64,000 nucleotides of DNA from Pontibacter sp. SGAir0037 (GTDB taxonomy: Bacteria > Bacteroidota > Bacteroidia > Cytophagales > Hymenobacteraceae), in NCBI RefSeq assembly GCF_005491705.1, contig NZ_CP028092.1, forward strand, positions 2,356,001 through 2,420,000. The letters are read 5' to 3'. Both the position numbers and the translations under genes were made by a program. Numbering within the stretch: the stretch's first letter is position 1; each line of letters opens with the position of its first letter. Positions 50,783 through 60,624 of this stretch are shown here, in pieces. The notes beneath the pieces were generated by a model. It did no database searches and was not told the DNA's origin. It saw only the letters and a program-made list of their open reading frames with translations.

Positions 50783-51598
50783 ATGGACTCCAGCGATAAA
50801 AAAGCTCAAAATACTAAAACCAGAAAATATCTCATCTCGCGACGTATAGATCGCATGTTTCTTGAGCTGTATGGCGTCTACGCATTTGTTACCCGCTTTT
50901 TTAAAGAAGTTTTTCTGCCGCCTTATGAGTTTAAAGAAATAATCAGGCAGTGCTACGAAGTTGGTGTAAGATCCCTGCCCCTGATTTCTTTAACCGGCTT
51001 TATCATTGGTATTGTGTTTACGAACCAGTCGCGCCCTTCTCTGGCCGACTTTGGCGCTACTTCCTTGTTACCTGCACTTATTGCGGTAGCCATTGTCAGG
51101 GCTTTGGCGCCTCTCGTAACAGCTATTATAGCCGCTGGTCGTGTTGGCTCCAGTATCGGCGCCGAGCTTGGCTCCATGAAAGTAACCGAACAGATAGACG
51201 CGATGGAGGTTTCAGCTACCAATCCTTTTAAGTTTCTGGTAGTGAGCCGTGTATTGGCCACCACTTTTATGATTCCGGCCCTGACCATGTACACTACCTT
51301 TGTGTCGCTGATGGGTGGTTATATCAACATACACCAAAACGAACTAACAAGCCTGACAACTTACTTTACGCAGGTTTTCGAAGCCATTACCTTTCTCGAC
51401 ATTTTCTCTTCTGTTGTAAGAGCCTTTGTTTTTGGTTTTACCGTAGGTATGGTCGGGTGTTACAAAGGGTATAACTCCTCCAAAGGAACTGAAGGGGTAG
51501 GTAAGGCAGCAAACTCTTCGGTGGTAACGGCAATGTTTCTCATTTTCATAGAAGAACTCCTGATTCTGCAGGTGGTAAATGCCCTTCGTACAGTTTAA
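50783..51598 (+). CDS. mlaE: MlaE-family ABC transporter permease
   Basis: A membrane protein of 271 residues with five to six helices. Family blocks are RSLPLISLTGFIIGIVFTNQ, VRALAPLVTAIIAAGRVGSS followed by IGAELGSMKVTEQIDAMEVS, and FGFTVGMVGCYKGYNSSKGT followed by EGVGKAANSSVV. It is the permease of the Mla-type phospholipid transporter that keeps outer membrane lipid asymmetry. The next two genes, the ATPase and the MCE protein, follow within 12 bp and 0 bp, forming one operon. Confidence 0.94.
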   Translation: MDSSDKKAQNTKTRKYLISRRIDRMFLELYGVYAFVTRFFKEVFLPPYEFKEIIRQCYEVGVRSLPLISLTGFIIGIVFTNQSRPSLADFGATSLLPALIAVAIVRALAPLVTAIIAAGRVGSSIGAELGSMKVTEQIDAMEVSATNPFKFLVVSRVLATTFMIPALTMYTTFVSLMGGYINIHQNELTSLTTYFTQVFEAITFLDIFSSVVRAFVFGFTVGMVGCYKGYNSSKGTEGVGKAANSSVVTAMFLIFIEELLILQVVNALRTV

Positions 51599-51610
51599 AC
51601 CGATTGAAAC

Positions 51611-52384
51611 ATGCAAAAACAAACTCCTGACATAGATAAAGAACAGAAGGTAATTTCGATCCGGGGCCTGAAAAAGGCCTTCGATGATTTTGAAGTGCTT
51701 CGGGGAGTAGACCTGGACCTGTATAAAGGGGAAAATCTGGTTGTGCTTGGCCGCTCCGGCACAGGTAAATCTGTACTTATCAAGATTATATCCGGGCTTT
51801 TAAAATCAGATGAAGGCGAAATAAATGTACTTGGGAAAAGAATCGATCAGATTAAACCCAAAGAGCTGGACGAACTACGATTGAAAATAGGTTTTTCTTT
51901 CCAGAACAGTGCCCTGTATGATAGTATGACGGTGAAAGAAAACCTTGAGTTTCCGCTGGTGCGGCATTCCAAGAATATGACAGTCAAAGAACGGGACAAC
52001 CTGATTGAAAACGTTCTTGATGCTGTTGGACTCTCGCAGGCAATCAACCAGATGCCTTCTGAATTATCCGGTGGGCAGCGTAAACGGATCGGCATTGCCC
52101 GAACGCTCATCCTGAAGCCTGAAATTATGCTTTATGATGAGCCTACAGCTGGCCTGGACCCTATAACCAGTATAGATATTAATAACCTGATCAACAACGT
52201 GCAAAGCAGGTTTAATACTTCTTCTATTATTATTACACACGACTTAACCTGTGCCAGAACCACAGGCGACAGAATTGTAATGTTGCTGGATGGGTGGTTT
52301 CAGCGCGAGGGAAGCTTCGAAGAAGTTTTTGACACAGACGATAAACGGGTACAAGCGTTTTATAATTACAACTTTATAGACTAA
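51611..52384 (+). CDS. mlaF: MlaF-like ABC transporter ATP-binding protein
   Basis: A protein of 257 residues with Walker A LGRSGTGKSVLIK, Q-loop SFQNSALYDSMTVKENLEFP, signature LSGGQRKRIGIARTLILKPE, Walker B IMLYDEPTAGLDP and H-loop IITHD. The short C-terminal tail is normal for MlaF-type ATPases. It drives the permease encoded just upstream. It ends one base before the MCE gene starts. Confidence 0.94.
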   Translation: MQKQTPDIDKEQKVISIRGLKKAFDDFEVLRGVDLDLYKGENLVVLGRSGTGKSVLIKIISGLLKSDEGEINVLGKRIDQIKPKELDELRLKIGFSFQNSALYDSMTVKENLEFPLVRHSKNMTVKERDNLIENVLDAVGLSQAINQMPSELSGGQRKRIGIARTLILKPEIMLYDEPTAGLDPITSIDINNLINNVQSRFNTSSIIITHDLTCARTTGDRIVMLLDGWFQREGSFEEVFDTDDKRVQAFYNYNFID

Positions 52385-53407
52385 ATGAGCGCAATAGAAA
52401 ATAAACGATCAGTGGTAGTAGGAATCTTTGTACTCCTGGCTATCATCATTTTTTTAGGAGGCATTTTTATTTTGGCTGGCCAGCAGAAGCGGTTTATCAG
52501 CACTGTTACCGTCAGAGCAATTTTTGATGATGTGGCCGGCCTCCGGCAGGGCAACAATGTCTGGTTCTCAGGAGTTAAGATCGGCACCATTCGTGGTATC
52601 AACTTATACGGCGATTCACAGGTAGAAATTACTATGAATATCGAGGAACGCCATCATGAGTTTGTGCGAAAAAACGCCAAAGCCAGAATCAGCTCCGAAA
52701 GCTTTATAGGCAACAAAAACATAGTAATAGAAGGCGGTACACCGGAAGCTCCTCCTGTAGAAGATGGCGATGTACTTGCTGCTGTAAACCCGCTTAATAC
52801 CGATGATTTAATGGAGACGCTGCAGGAAAACAACCAGAACCTGGTTGCCATTACCGGCGACTTTAAAGAACTCAGCTCCAGAATTGTGCGTGGAGAAGGC
52901 ACGGTGGGTGCACTGCTAACCGACACTGCCATTGCTCAAAACTTTAAAGCCATGGTCGCCAGCCTGCAGCAAACGTCTGATAACACGGTGCGGGCATCGC
53001 AGTCGCTGAGCAGGTTTACAGCCAAATTAAATTCACAGGGTGGCCTGGTAGATGAGCTTTTAACCGATACGACAGTATATAGTCAGCTAAGGGCATCTAT
53101 TGCTCAGTTACAGGAAGCAAGCACTTCTGCCTCGCAAATGACGGCCAGCTTACAACGCGCCAGCGAGAATTTAACCACAAACGACAATGCGCTGGGTATG
53201 CTGCTAAACGATGTTAATTTTGCGGCAACCATCCGTAAAACCATGTATAACCTGGAAAGCAGCTCGCATAAACTCGACGAGAACATGAAAGCGCTTCAAA
53301 GCAACTTTCTGTTCAGAGGGTACTTCAGAAGGCAGCAACAGGATATACAAAAGGCAGACCAGGAAAAAGCGCCTGAGCCTCCGGCCCCTGTTCCTGATCA
53401 GGAATAG
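52385..53407 (+). CDS. mlaD: MlaD-like MCE-domain lipid-binding protein
   Basis: A protein of 340 residues with an N-terminal membrane helix (VVVGIFVLLAIIIFLGGIFI) and an MCE domain (about 38-115: VRAIFDDVAGLRQGNNVWFS, GVKIGTIRGINL, ISSESFIGNKNIVIEGGTPE). A long coiled-coil or helical tail follows (about 130-310) and a short Pro/Glu-rich end. It forms the periplasmic ring that carries lipids between the membranes. This longer tail is usual for Bacteroidota MlaD proteins. It is the last gene of the operon. Confidence 0.93.
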   Translation: MSAIENKRSVVVGIFVLLAIIIFLGGIFILAGQQKRFISTVTVRAIFDDVAGLRQGNNVWFSGVKIGTIRGINLYGDSQVEITMNIEERHHEFVRKNAKARISSESFIGNKNIVIEGGTPEAPPVEDGDVLAAVNPLNTDDLMETLQENNQNLVAITGDFKELSSRIVRGEGTVGALLTDTAIAQNFKAMVASLQQTSDNTVRASQSLSRFTAKLNSQGGLVDELLTDTTVYSQLRASIAQLQEASTSASQMTASLQRASENLTTNDNALGMLLNDVNFAATIRKTMYNLESSSHKLDENMKALQSNFLFRGYFRRQQQDIQKADQEKAPEPPAPVPDQE

Positions 53408-53417
53408 CTTCGGCTAA

Positions 53418-53486
53418 AGCTTAAAAAGGGAAGAGGAACTGACGGTGGTGAAAACCAATCATCAGCTCCTCTTCCCTTTTTAAGCT
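53418..53486. terminator. Bidirectional terminator
   Basis: The 25-nt arms 53418-53442 and 53462-53486 (beginning AGCTTAAAAAGGGAAGAGGA) pair with a single A-C mismatch. It lies between the convergent MlaD-like and HIT genes. Confidence 0.85.
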
Positions 53487-53495
53487 AATATTATT

Positions 53496-53900
53496 TTATA
53501 GCTGTGAGTAGGCTGCTTTTATCTTTTCAAGCACCTCCTCAAACTCCTCTTTCGAGTATTGCTGTTTATTGGCAAAATTCATATCCTGCATACTGTTTAT
53601 AGGAATCAGGTGAACATGTGCATGTGGCACCTCCAGGCCAACTACAGCCATACCTATACGTGCACAGGGTACTGCTTTCTCTATAGCTGTTGCTACCTTT
53701 TTTGCAAAGGCCATCAGGCCAAGATACAGTTCATCCTCCAGGTCGAAAATATAATCTATCTGCTGCTTGGGTATAACCAGCGTATGCCCTTTGGTTGTCG
53801 GGAAAACATCCAGGAAGGCCAGGTAGCGCTCATCTTCTGCTATTTTGTAAGCAGGAATCTGGCCATTTACGATTTTAGAGAAAATGGACTGCTCCATCAT
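53496..53900 (-). CDS. HIT-family nucleotide hydrolase
   Basis: A protein of 134 residues with the HIT fold: IFSKIVNGQIPAYKIAEDER, YLAFLDVFPTTKGHTLVIPK and the catalytic HxHxH in VPHAHVHLIPI. The family cleaves nucleoside monophosphate derivatives such as AMP-lysine. It overlaps the greA stop by one base (TAATG), so the two are translated together. It is a common pair in Bacteroidota. Confidence 0.94.
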   Translation of the reverse strand: MMEQSIFSKIVNGQIPAYKIAEDERYLAFLDVFPTTKGHTLVIPKQQIDYIFDLEDELYLGLMAFAKKVATAIEKAVPCARIGMAVVGLEVPHAHVHLIPINSMQDMNFANKQQYSKEEFEEVLEKIKAAYSQL

Positions 53901-54373
53901 TAACGGCTGATTTCTAATACTTCAAACTGTAATTTACCTGCCGGCACCGTAATTTCAGCAACCTCGCCAACCGACTTTCCGAGCAAGCCTTTTCCAATAG
54001 GCGATTTAACTGAAATCTTACCTGCTGCCAGATCTGCTTCTTCTTCAGCCACCAATGTATAGTCAACTACCATGTTGTTTTTCAGGTTCTTGATCTTCAC
54101 TTTAGACAGAATCAACGCTTTACTGTTATCAAGGCTCGACTCATCTATTAATCTGGCATTTCCAACAATCTCCTCCAGCTTTGCAATCTTGAGCTCCAGG
54201 TGCCCTTGCGCATCCTTGGCGGCATCATACTCCGCATTCTCACTTAAGTCACCCTTATCGCGGGCTTCTGCCAACTGACGTGCCACATCTGCGCGGCCTT
54301 TGGTTTTGAGCTCGGCCAGTTCTTCTTTCAGTTTTTGTAAACCTTCTGCCGTGTAATAAGAAATCTTGCTCAT
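53900..54373 (-). CDS. greA: Transcription elongation factor GreA
   Basis: A protein of 157 residues with the N-terminal coiled coil (YTAEGLQKLKEELAELKTKG, then LAEARDKGDLSENAEYDAAK, with the D and E tip residues) and the C-terminal FKBP-like domain (ISVKSPIGKGLLGKSVGEVA). It stimulates transcript cleavage in backtracked RNA polymerase. It starts at the ATG of 54373, and the HIT gene follows. Confidence 0.97.
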   Translation of the reverse strand: MSKISYYTAEGLQKLKEELAELKTKGRADVARQLAEARDKGDLSENAEYDAAKDAQGHLELKIAKLEEIVGNARLIDESSLDNSKALILSKVKIKNLKNNMVVDYTLVAEEEADLAAGKISVKSPIGKGLLGKSVGEVAEITVPAGKLQFEVLEISR

Positions 54374-54403
54374 AGTTTGTCTTTACGTTTAAAACACAAA
54401 AAC

Positions 54404-54440
54404 AAAAAGAACGGTTATGGCCTGCATAACCGTTCTTTTT
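54404..54440. terminator. Terminator-like hairpin upstream of greA
   Basis: AAAAAGAACGGTTATG (54404-54419) pairs perfectly with CATAACCGTTCTTTTT (54425-54440). It is about 30 bp before the greA start and about 270 bp after the stop of the leftward dehydrogenase. It could end transcripts of that gene, or act as an attenuator of greA. Confidence 0.75.
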
Positions 54441-54707
54441 GCTCAAATATGTTGATTTTATTTAATTTTCTCTTCTTAAAGCAGATAAAGCCTTCTCTCC
54501 TCTGCCTTACTATACCATAAACTGGTAATTAAGTTAAAACCCATAGCACTCTCTTCAAGAGGCGATGGTTGCAAATATACAAATTTTCATTTACAAGCCC
54601 CACATATCAACTGATATTATTATCAGCACAAATGCTGCTCTTTTTACAGAATAAGCTGTTCTTTTGTTGCTTCATCTGCAAGTTACATCTTCTGCTAAGG
54701 CCTGTAA

Positions 54708-55655
54708 TTACGAGATACTTAGCTGTGCTATTTTAGCCACAAGCACCTGGTTAATCTTTATGTATGACTCATGGGTCCAACCTGCTATATGAGGCGTCAG
54801 AATAACATTGGAGGCAGAAGCAAGGTAGTCGAAGTGCTGCTTTTGGTCCGGAGAAAGTGTCTTTAGCTTTTCGTTTTCGAGTACATCCAGTCCTGCTCCT
54901 TTTACCTTGCCTTCTTTCAGCGAACTAACCAATGCCCCCTGATCTACCACTTCACCGCGTGCCGTGTTTAAAAACCATATCTTTTTGCTGAAAGCTTTAA
55001 AAAATGCTTCGTCAGCGAATCGGTGATTGTCTGCTGTATAAGGTATATGCAGACTAACGATGTCTGCCTCAGCCTGTATGTCTTCCAGACTTGCACTCTC
55101 AACCAAATCGTTGATTTTATCCGGGCAGTAACGATCATAAGCCAGGAGGCGGCAACCAAACCCACTCAATACTTTTGCCAGGCTTTGGCCCATGTTACCA
55201 TACCCGATAATACCCACCGTTTTACCACTGATCTCCTCTCCCCTGTTTTCTTCCCGCAGCCAGATCCGCTGCTTTACTTCCTGATGGCTGGTAGAAATGT
55301 GGCGCATCAGGGATAGCAGCATACCCAGCGTATGCTCTCCCACCGCCTGGCTATTGCCCTCATTGGCTCCAATAAGCGCGATACCCCGTTCCTGTAGTGC
55401 CGCTGCATCTATATTATCTACACCAGCACCTGCCCTTGCCACAAACTTTAGTTGTTCGGCTAAACCCAGTGTTTCGGCAGTTATACGCATTTTGCTGCGT
55501 ACAATAAGGCCATCAAAACCTTGTAGCGCCTCCCGTACTTCTCCTGGCAGTATATTGGGCCTGTAGTCAGGTTCTATTCCGATTTCCTGCAGCATTTCAA
55601 ATATACTGGGGTGTATTTCGTCAATAATGAGGCAACGTGCGATCTGGTTTGTCAT
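54708..55655 (-). CDS. D-2-hydroxyacid dehydrogenase (phosphoglycerate dehydrogenase-like)
   Basis: A protein of 315 residues with the two-domain layout of this family. KFVARAGAGVDNIDAAALQE is the substrate-side block, VGIIGYGNMGQSLAKVLSGF is the NAD-binding glycine motif, FLNTARGEVVDQGAL carries the catalytic Arg, and VILTPHIAGWTHES carries the catalytic His. It lacks the C-terminal ACT domain of classical SerA. The best guess is the serine pathway oxidation of 3-phosphoglycerate, but other hydroxyacids are possible. Confidence 0.85.
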   Translation of the reverse strand: MTNQIARCLIIDEIHPSIFEMLQEIGIEPDYRPNILPGEVREALQGFDGLIVRSKMRITAETLGLAEQLKFVARAGAGVDNIDAAALQERGIALIGANEGNSQAVGEHTLGMLLSLMRHISTSHQEVKQRIWLREENRGEEISGKTVGIIGYGNMGQSLAKVLSGFGCRLLAYDRYCPDKINDLVESASLEDIQAEADIVSLHIPYTADNHRFADEAFFKAFSKKIWFLNTARGEVVDQGALVSSLKEGKVKGAGLDVLENEKLKTLSPDQKQHFDYLASASNVILTPHIAGWTHESYIKINQVLVAKIAQLSIS

Positions 55656-55805
55656 ACATCAGGGTTTTATAGTGCCGCAAAAGTAGAGCTTGCGCAGCAC
55701 TAAGACAAACTGCAAAAATAAAGGTATCTGTTTTAGCTGATTCCGAAACAGTTCAAACCTGCTCACACTCATGCTGATCTTCTGCCACAAGGCTCAGGAT
55801 CAATG

Positions 55806-57158
55806 CTAAAGATTATACAGCATGTGCGCTACAGCAAAATAAATTCCCAGCCCAAGCAGGTCGTTGGCTGTTGTAATAAAAGGTCCGGCAGCTACGGCAG
55901 GGTTCACCCCGAATTTATCCAGCACCATGGGCGTTAGGGTGCCCATAAGCGAAGCCAGCATCACAACAGAAAACAGGGCCACTGACACCACCATAGAAAG
56001 CGTAATATCGCGCCGAAAGAGGTACGACAGGCTAAACACCAGCACCGAAATAATAATGGCATTCAGCAGGGCTACCATCAGCACCTTAAACATACGCTGG
56101 CCAAAGTTTTCGAAAATTACCGCATTGGAGGTAAGGGTCTGGATAATGATGGATGAAGATTGGATGCCAACGTTTCCGCCAGTTGCAGTAATTAAGGGTA
56201 CAAACAGCGCCACAGCAGGCAGCATGGCAATATCGGCCTCGAAAAAGCCCATAAACTGGGCAGCAAGTAAACCGCCCACCATCCCGATAATCAGCCAGGG
56301 CAGGCGCGAACGCGAGATACGGAAAACACTGTCATCTTCCTCTACGTTCTCAGAAATACCTGTCATGAGCTGCCGACTGAGTTCGGCCTGCTCCTGCATC
56401 ACGTCAATTACGTCGTCGATGGTAATGCGCCCCAAAAGACGGCCCTGGATATTTACAACCGGTATAGCATCCAGGTCGTACCGCTGCATCACGGCCACTA
56501 CCTCCCCTTCGTCCCTGAAAGACTCTATTGAGATTACATCAGGATTGTAAATATCCTGCACCAGCTTATCGTCTTTGGCTAACAATAATGTCTTTACACT
56601 GATTCGCCCGACCAGCTTGCCATGGTTATCAACTACATAAACGGTATAGATCTTCTCCACATCTTCCGCCTGCCGCCTGATTTCCTCTATACACTGCCTC
56701 ACCCGCCAGTTTAAGTTCACCTTAATAAGCTCTTTCGCCATCAGACCACCTGCACAGTCTTCTTCGTAGCGCAGCAGGTCCAGGATATCCTTCACCTTGT
56801 CGTCGTTATCCAGCAGCGCAATAACCTCCTCCCGTGTCTGGACACTCTGTTCATTCAGAATATCCACGGCATCATCGGAATCCATCAGGTTTACATAGCG
56901 CGCAATTTCCTCACTGGTGAAATACTGTAGGAAATCCGTACGAATATCGTAATCAAGATCGCTGAGAATCTCGGCCCCCACTTCTGCCGGCAACAGGTCC
57001 ATCACATATTTCGACTCGTTGGTATCGAGTTCATACAACACAGTCGTGATATCTGCCGGATACATATCCTCCATCGTTTCCAGGATAAAGGTTTTGTCAT
57101 CGCGTTCTATTGCCTCCTCTACCTGGTCTATGTACTCACGTGTGATTTCTATCTGCAT
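55806..57158 (-). CDS. mgtE: Magnesium transporter MgtE
   Basis: A protein of 450 residues with an N-terminal MgtE_N superhelix (YPADITTVLYELDTNESKYV, LNEQSVQTREEVIAL), a pair of CBS domains (VYVVDNHGKLVGRISVKTLL and DLDAIPVVNIQGRLLGRITI), a connecting helix and five membrane helices. The pore region shows ALFVPLITATGGNVGIQSSS followed by IIIQ, and NPAVAAGPFITTANDLLGLG. It is a Mg2+-gated channel-like transporter. It is encoded 4 bp downstream of rsmA and so likely shares its transcript. Confidence 0.96.
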   Translation of the reverse strand: MQIEITREYIDQVEEAIERDDKTFILETMEDMYPADITTVLYELDTNESKYVMDLLPAEVGAEILSDLDYDIRTDFLQYFTSEEIARYVNLMDSDDAVDILNEQSVQTREEVIALLDNDDKVKDILDLLRYEEDCAGGLMAKELIKVNLNWRVRQCIEEIRRQAEDVEKIYTVYVVDNHGKLVGRISVKTLLLAKDDKLVQDIYNPDVISIESFRDEGEVVAVMQRYDLDAIPVVNIQGRLLGRITIDDVIDVMQEQAELSRQLMTGISENVEEDDSVFRISRSRLPWLIIGMVGGLLAAQFMGFFEADIAMLPAVALFVPLITATGGNVGIQSSSIIIQTLTSNAVIFENFGQRMFKVLMVALLNAIIISVLVFSLSYLFRRDITLSMVVSVALFSVVMLASLMGTLTPMVLDKFGVNPAVAAGPFITTANDLLGLGIYFAVAHMLYNL

Positions 57159-57162
57159 ACTT

Positions 57163-57942
57163 TTAAATGTGCTGCTCGATCAGTTGGGTTAGTTCAATAA
57201 AATCCTGCACCGACAGTTGCTCTGCGCGCTTGTCGAATACAGGCTGTGCCGTAACTTCGGAAGGAAGGTTATAGCTTTTAAGGCAGTTGCGCAATGTTTT
57301 GCGCCTTGTGCCAAAGCTTAGTTTCACTACTTCGAAGAAACGTTTTTCGTCGCATGGCAGGATTTCCACCTCGTTTCGCACCAGGCTGATTACGCCTGAT
57401 TTTACTTTTGGCGGCGGATGAAACACATGCTCATGCACCGTAAATTTGTAATCGATGTTGTACCAGGCCTGCAGCAGTACACTTAAGATACCATAAGCTT
57501 TAGAGCCGGGAGGCGCTGCCAGTCTCTCCGCCACTTCTTTCTGAATCATACAAACTACCTCCGGCACACGATCCCGGTACTCCAGCACTTTAAAAAATAT
57601 CTGGCTGGAGATATTGTAAGGGAAGTTGCCGATAATGGCAAACTTATCCGGAAACAACTGGCTAAGGTCTGTCTTCAGAAAGTCAGCAGAAATAATACGG
57701 TCTTCTAAAGCGGGAAAATGCTCTTTTAAATAAGCAATAGATTCTCTGTCGATATCCACTACCGTTGTCGTATAGCCCGGATGCTGCAACAGATACTGCG
57801 TCAGCACCCCCATACCCGGCCCTATCTCGAGCACATCTTTCACGCCATGAGGCAACGTAAGCTGCTCCACAATCTTTATGGCAATGTTCTGGTCGACCAG
57901 GAAATGCTGGCCTAAGTGTTTTTTCGGACTTACCTTACTCAC
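57163..57942 (-). CDS. rsmA: 16S rRNA dimethyladenosine transferase RsmA (KsgA)
   Basis: A protein of 259 residues from a GTG. PKKHLGQHFLVDQNIAIKIV is the classic N-terminus, VLEIGPGMGVLTQYLLQ the SAM-binding motif and IIGNFPYNISSQIFFKVLEY the NFPY catalytic motif. The C-terminal part with HVFHPPPKVKSGVISL and FGTRRKTLRN is complete. It dimethylates two adenines near the 3' end of 16S rRNA. Confidence 0.97.
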   Translation of the reverse strand: MSKVSPKKHLGQHFLVDQNIAIKIVEQLTLPHGVKDVLEIGPGMGVLTQYLLQHPGYTTTVVDIDRESIAYLKEHFPALEDRIISADFLKTDLSQLFPDKFAIIGNFPYNISSQIFFKVLEYRDRVPEVVCMIQKEVAERLAAPPGSKAYGILSVLLQAWYNIDYKFTVHEHVFHPPPKVKSGVISLVRNEVEILPCDEKRFFEVVKLSFGTRRKTLRNCLKSYNLPSEVTAQPVFDKRAEQLSVQDFIELTQLIEQHI

Positions 57943-58098
57943 GTTGTACCTGTTATGGTTTTAAAGAGATGTATACTTTTGCCCTTAAAACCGTTATACC
58001 TACTTAATTAAAGAAAAAGCTGTTGTGCTATAGCCATACTCCTTTTTCATAATCCATGAGATACTTACTATATTGCACCCTCAAAGATACAAAGACAA

Positions 58099-59532
58099 AT
58101 GCCAACACAACTCAATTATAACACATCGGTAGATAAAAATACGGACGTTGCCCTGATTGTGGGGGCCGGCGAAGCAGGTTCACTTGCTGAACTTTCCTCA
58201 GAAGAGGCCTCTTATGTAACACAACAGGTAGAAAACGAGGCTAAGCTGATTTCTTTGAACCGCTACACCCAACGGGTATACTTACTAATTACTTCTGAGG
58301 CTAAAACTGAAAGCGCTGCCAGGGAAACCTTACGGCAGGCCGGTTATACGCTCCTGAAGCAATTAAAGGCTGACAAAGTACAGACTCTTGCTATAAAAGA
58401 CTATACTGGCTCCCAAGCCAGTTTATATCTGGCTGAAGGCCTTTTCCTGAGCAATTATCAGTTCCAGGGGTATAAAACGAAAAACCACAAGCCTCATCAG
58501 CTACAGACCATCACCATAGCCGATACCAACGTCTCTGAAAAGGAAGTGCAGGAGTTACAGCATGTACTGGAAGCTGTATATAAAACACGAGACCTGGTAA
58601 ATCAGCCTAACAGCCACCAGAGCGCTACCCAGCTAAGCGAGCAGCTCGACGAAATGGCAAGTGAAGCGGGCTTTATGGCAGAGAGCTTGGATGAATTGCG
58701 CATTATGGCTTTAAAAATGGGTGGGCTGCTTGCTGTTAACCAGGGAAGTGAAGAACCTCCTACCTTTAATATACTGGAATGGAAGCCTGAAAATGCCAAA
58801 AACCAGCAGCCTTATATACTGGTTGGGAAAGGTGTTGTATATGACACTGGTGGTCTTAGCCTGAAACCAACGCCGCAGTCGATGGACTATATGAAGTCTG
58901 ACATGGCGGGTGCTGCCACAGTGGCCGGTGTGATGTATGCACTGGCTAAAAACCAGGTGCCATTGCACGTTATTGCACTTATTCCGGCCACAGACAACCG
59001 CCCGGGCGGCAAAGCTTATGCCCCAGGCGATGTTATTACCATGCACAATGGCACTACAGTAGAAGTACTCAATACAGACGCGGAAGGCAGACTGATTCTT
59101 GCCGATGCGCTGAGTTTTGCTCAAAAGTATAACCCGCAGCTAGTAATTGATTTTGCCACGCTTACCGGCTCAGCCATGCGTGCGGTTGGTAAAGAAGGTC
59201 TGGTAGCAATGGGCACTGCCGGTGAAGAAGTGATGAACGGCTTAAAACAAACTGGCGAGGCCGTTTATGAGCGCATTGTAGAATTTCCGCTTTGGGACGA
59301 ATATAAAAAACAACTGGAGTCGGATATTGCCGACCTGAAAAACATTGGAGGTGCGGATGCAGGCCACATCACAGCAGGTAAATTTCTGGAAGCCTTCACC
59401 AGTTACCCATGGGTGCACTTTGATATAGCAGGCACAGCCTACCTGCACAGCGAAGACTCCTACAGAGGTAAACTAGCTACTGGCTCCGGTTTAAGGCTGG
59501 TTTATAATTACCTCCGATCTCTGGCCAACTAA
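58099..59532 (+). CDS. Leucyl aminopeptidase, M17 family
   Basis: A protein of 477 residues. The catalytic half has LVGKGVVYDTGGLSLKP with the metal-binding Lys and Asp, YMKSDMAGAATVAGVMYALA and NTDAEGRLILADALSFAQKY, the M17 signature; GRL carries the catalytic Arg. The C-terminus GGADAGHITAGKFLEAFTSY followed by WVHFDIAGTAY is standard. It removes N-terminal residues from peptides with two zinc or manganese ions. It is divergent from rsmA and followed 5 bp later by pdxA. Confidence 0.95.
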   Translation: MPTQLNYNTSVDKNTDVALIVGAGEAGSLAELSSEEASYVTQQVENEAKLISLNRYTQRVYLLITSEAKTESAARETLRQAGYTLLKQLKADKVQTLAIKDYTGSQASLYLAEGLFLSNYQFQGYKTKNHKPHQLQTITIADTNVSEKEVQELQHVLEAVYKTRDLVNQPNSHQSATQLSEQLDEMASEAGFMAESLDELRIMALKMGGLLAVNQGSEEPPTFNILEWKPENAKNQQPYILVGKGVVYDTGGLSLKPTPQSMDYMKSDMAGAATVAGVMYALAKNQVPLHVIALIPATDNRPGGKAYAPGDVITMHNGTTVEVLNTDAEGRLILADALSFAQKYNPQLVIDFATLTGSAMRAVGKEGLVAMGTAGEEVMNGLKQTGEAVYERIVEFPLWDEYKKQLESDIADLKNIGGADAGHITAGKFLEAFTSYPWVHFDIAGTAYLHSEDSYRGKLATGSGLRLVYNYLRSLAN

Positions 59533-59537
59533 GTAAA

Positions 59538-60560
59538 ATGGAAAATAGAAATAAACCTAAAATAGGAATCAGTATAGGCGACACCAATGGCATTGGTCCT
59601 GAAGTAGTCGTTAAAACCTTATCAGACCAGCGCATCGTTAACTTTTGCACGCCAGTAATCTACGGCAGCGCAAATGTGCTCAACAAGGTGCGTAAAGCGT
59701 TAAGCGCAGATCATTTTCATTACCAGCTGGCAGAGTCGGCACGGGAACTGGCTCCCAGGAAAGTTAACCTGATCAGTTGCTGGGAAGAAGATATTGTTAT
59801 AGAGCCGGGCAAACCGTCGCCTGCTTCGGGCAAGGCCTCTCTTGATTCTTTAATGGCAGCCTGCCGCGATATGAAAGCGGGCCTGATAGATGGATTGGTG
59901 ACAGCGCCCATCGATAAAGATAACATCCAGGCAGAAGACTTCCGTTTTGCCGGCCACACCGAGTTTTTGACAACCTACTTCGATGCGGCAGACAGCCTGA
60001 TGCTGCTCGTAAGCGGCGATTTGCGTGTAGCTACCGTAACAGGCCATATCCCAGTAAAAGACGTTGCGACAAAACTCAACTACGACCTGCTTATACGGAA
60101 AATCACCATCCTGATAGAGTCGCTGAAGCATGATTTTGGTATTCTGAAACCGCGCGTGGCTGTACTGGGGCTTAACCCGCACGCCGGAGAAAACGGTCTT
60201 TTAGGAAACGAGGAAGCAGACATCATACAGCCAGCCATCAAACACCTGAAAGAACGGGGAAACCTGGTATTCGGTCCGTTTCCGGCAGATGGTTTCTTTG
60301 GAATGCGCCAGTTCAAACAGGTAGATGCCGTTGTATCGATGTACCACGACCAGGGCCTGATCCCCTTTAAAACCTTGGCGTTTGAAAGCGGCGTAAATTT
60401 TACAGCAGGTTTACCAGTTGTGCGCACCTCACCGGATCATGGCACCGCCTACGACATAGCAGACAAGTACATTGCCGATGAAACCTCTTTCAGAGAAGCA
60501 TTGTTTCTGGCCTGCGATGTGATAAAAAAACGCACCACAGAACAAATGCTGGCTGATTAA
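59538..60560 (+). CDS. pdxA: 4-hydroxythreonine-4-phosphate dehydrogenase PdxA
   Basis: A protein of 340 residues. The start KIGISIGDTNGIGPEVVVKT, DGLVTAPIDKDNIQ, FAGHTEFLTTYF, VATVTGHIPVKDVA, LGLNPHAGENGLLGNEE and VSMYHDQGLIPFKTLAFESG followed by VNFTAGLPVVRTSPDHGTAY are all PdxA blocks, with three metal-binding His present. It acts in vitamin B6 synthesis. Confidence 0.96.
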   Translation: MENRNKPKIGISIGDTNGIGPEVVVKTLSDQRIVNFCTPVIYGSANVLNKVRKALSADHFHYQLAESARELAPRKVNLISCWEEDIVIEPGKPSPASGKASLDSLMAACRDMKAGLIDGLVTAPIDKDNIQAEDFRFAGHTEFLTTYFDAADSLMLLVSGDLRVATVTGHIPVKDVATKLNYDLLIRKITILIESLKHDFGILKPRVAVLGLNPHAGENGLLGNEEADIIQPAIKHLKERGNLVFGPFPADGFFGMRQFKQVDAVVSMYHDQGLIPFKTLAFESGVNFTAGLPVVRTSPDHGTAYDIADKYIADETSFREALFLACDVIKKRTTEQMLAD

Positions 60561-60624
60561 TAAGCGAAGTATTTTTTTTGTCGGAATATTGTGCTAATTT
60601 TGCGACTTGGAATAAAAAAAGGCA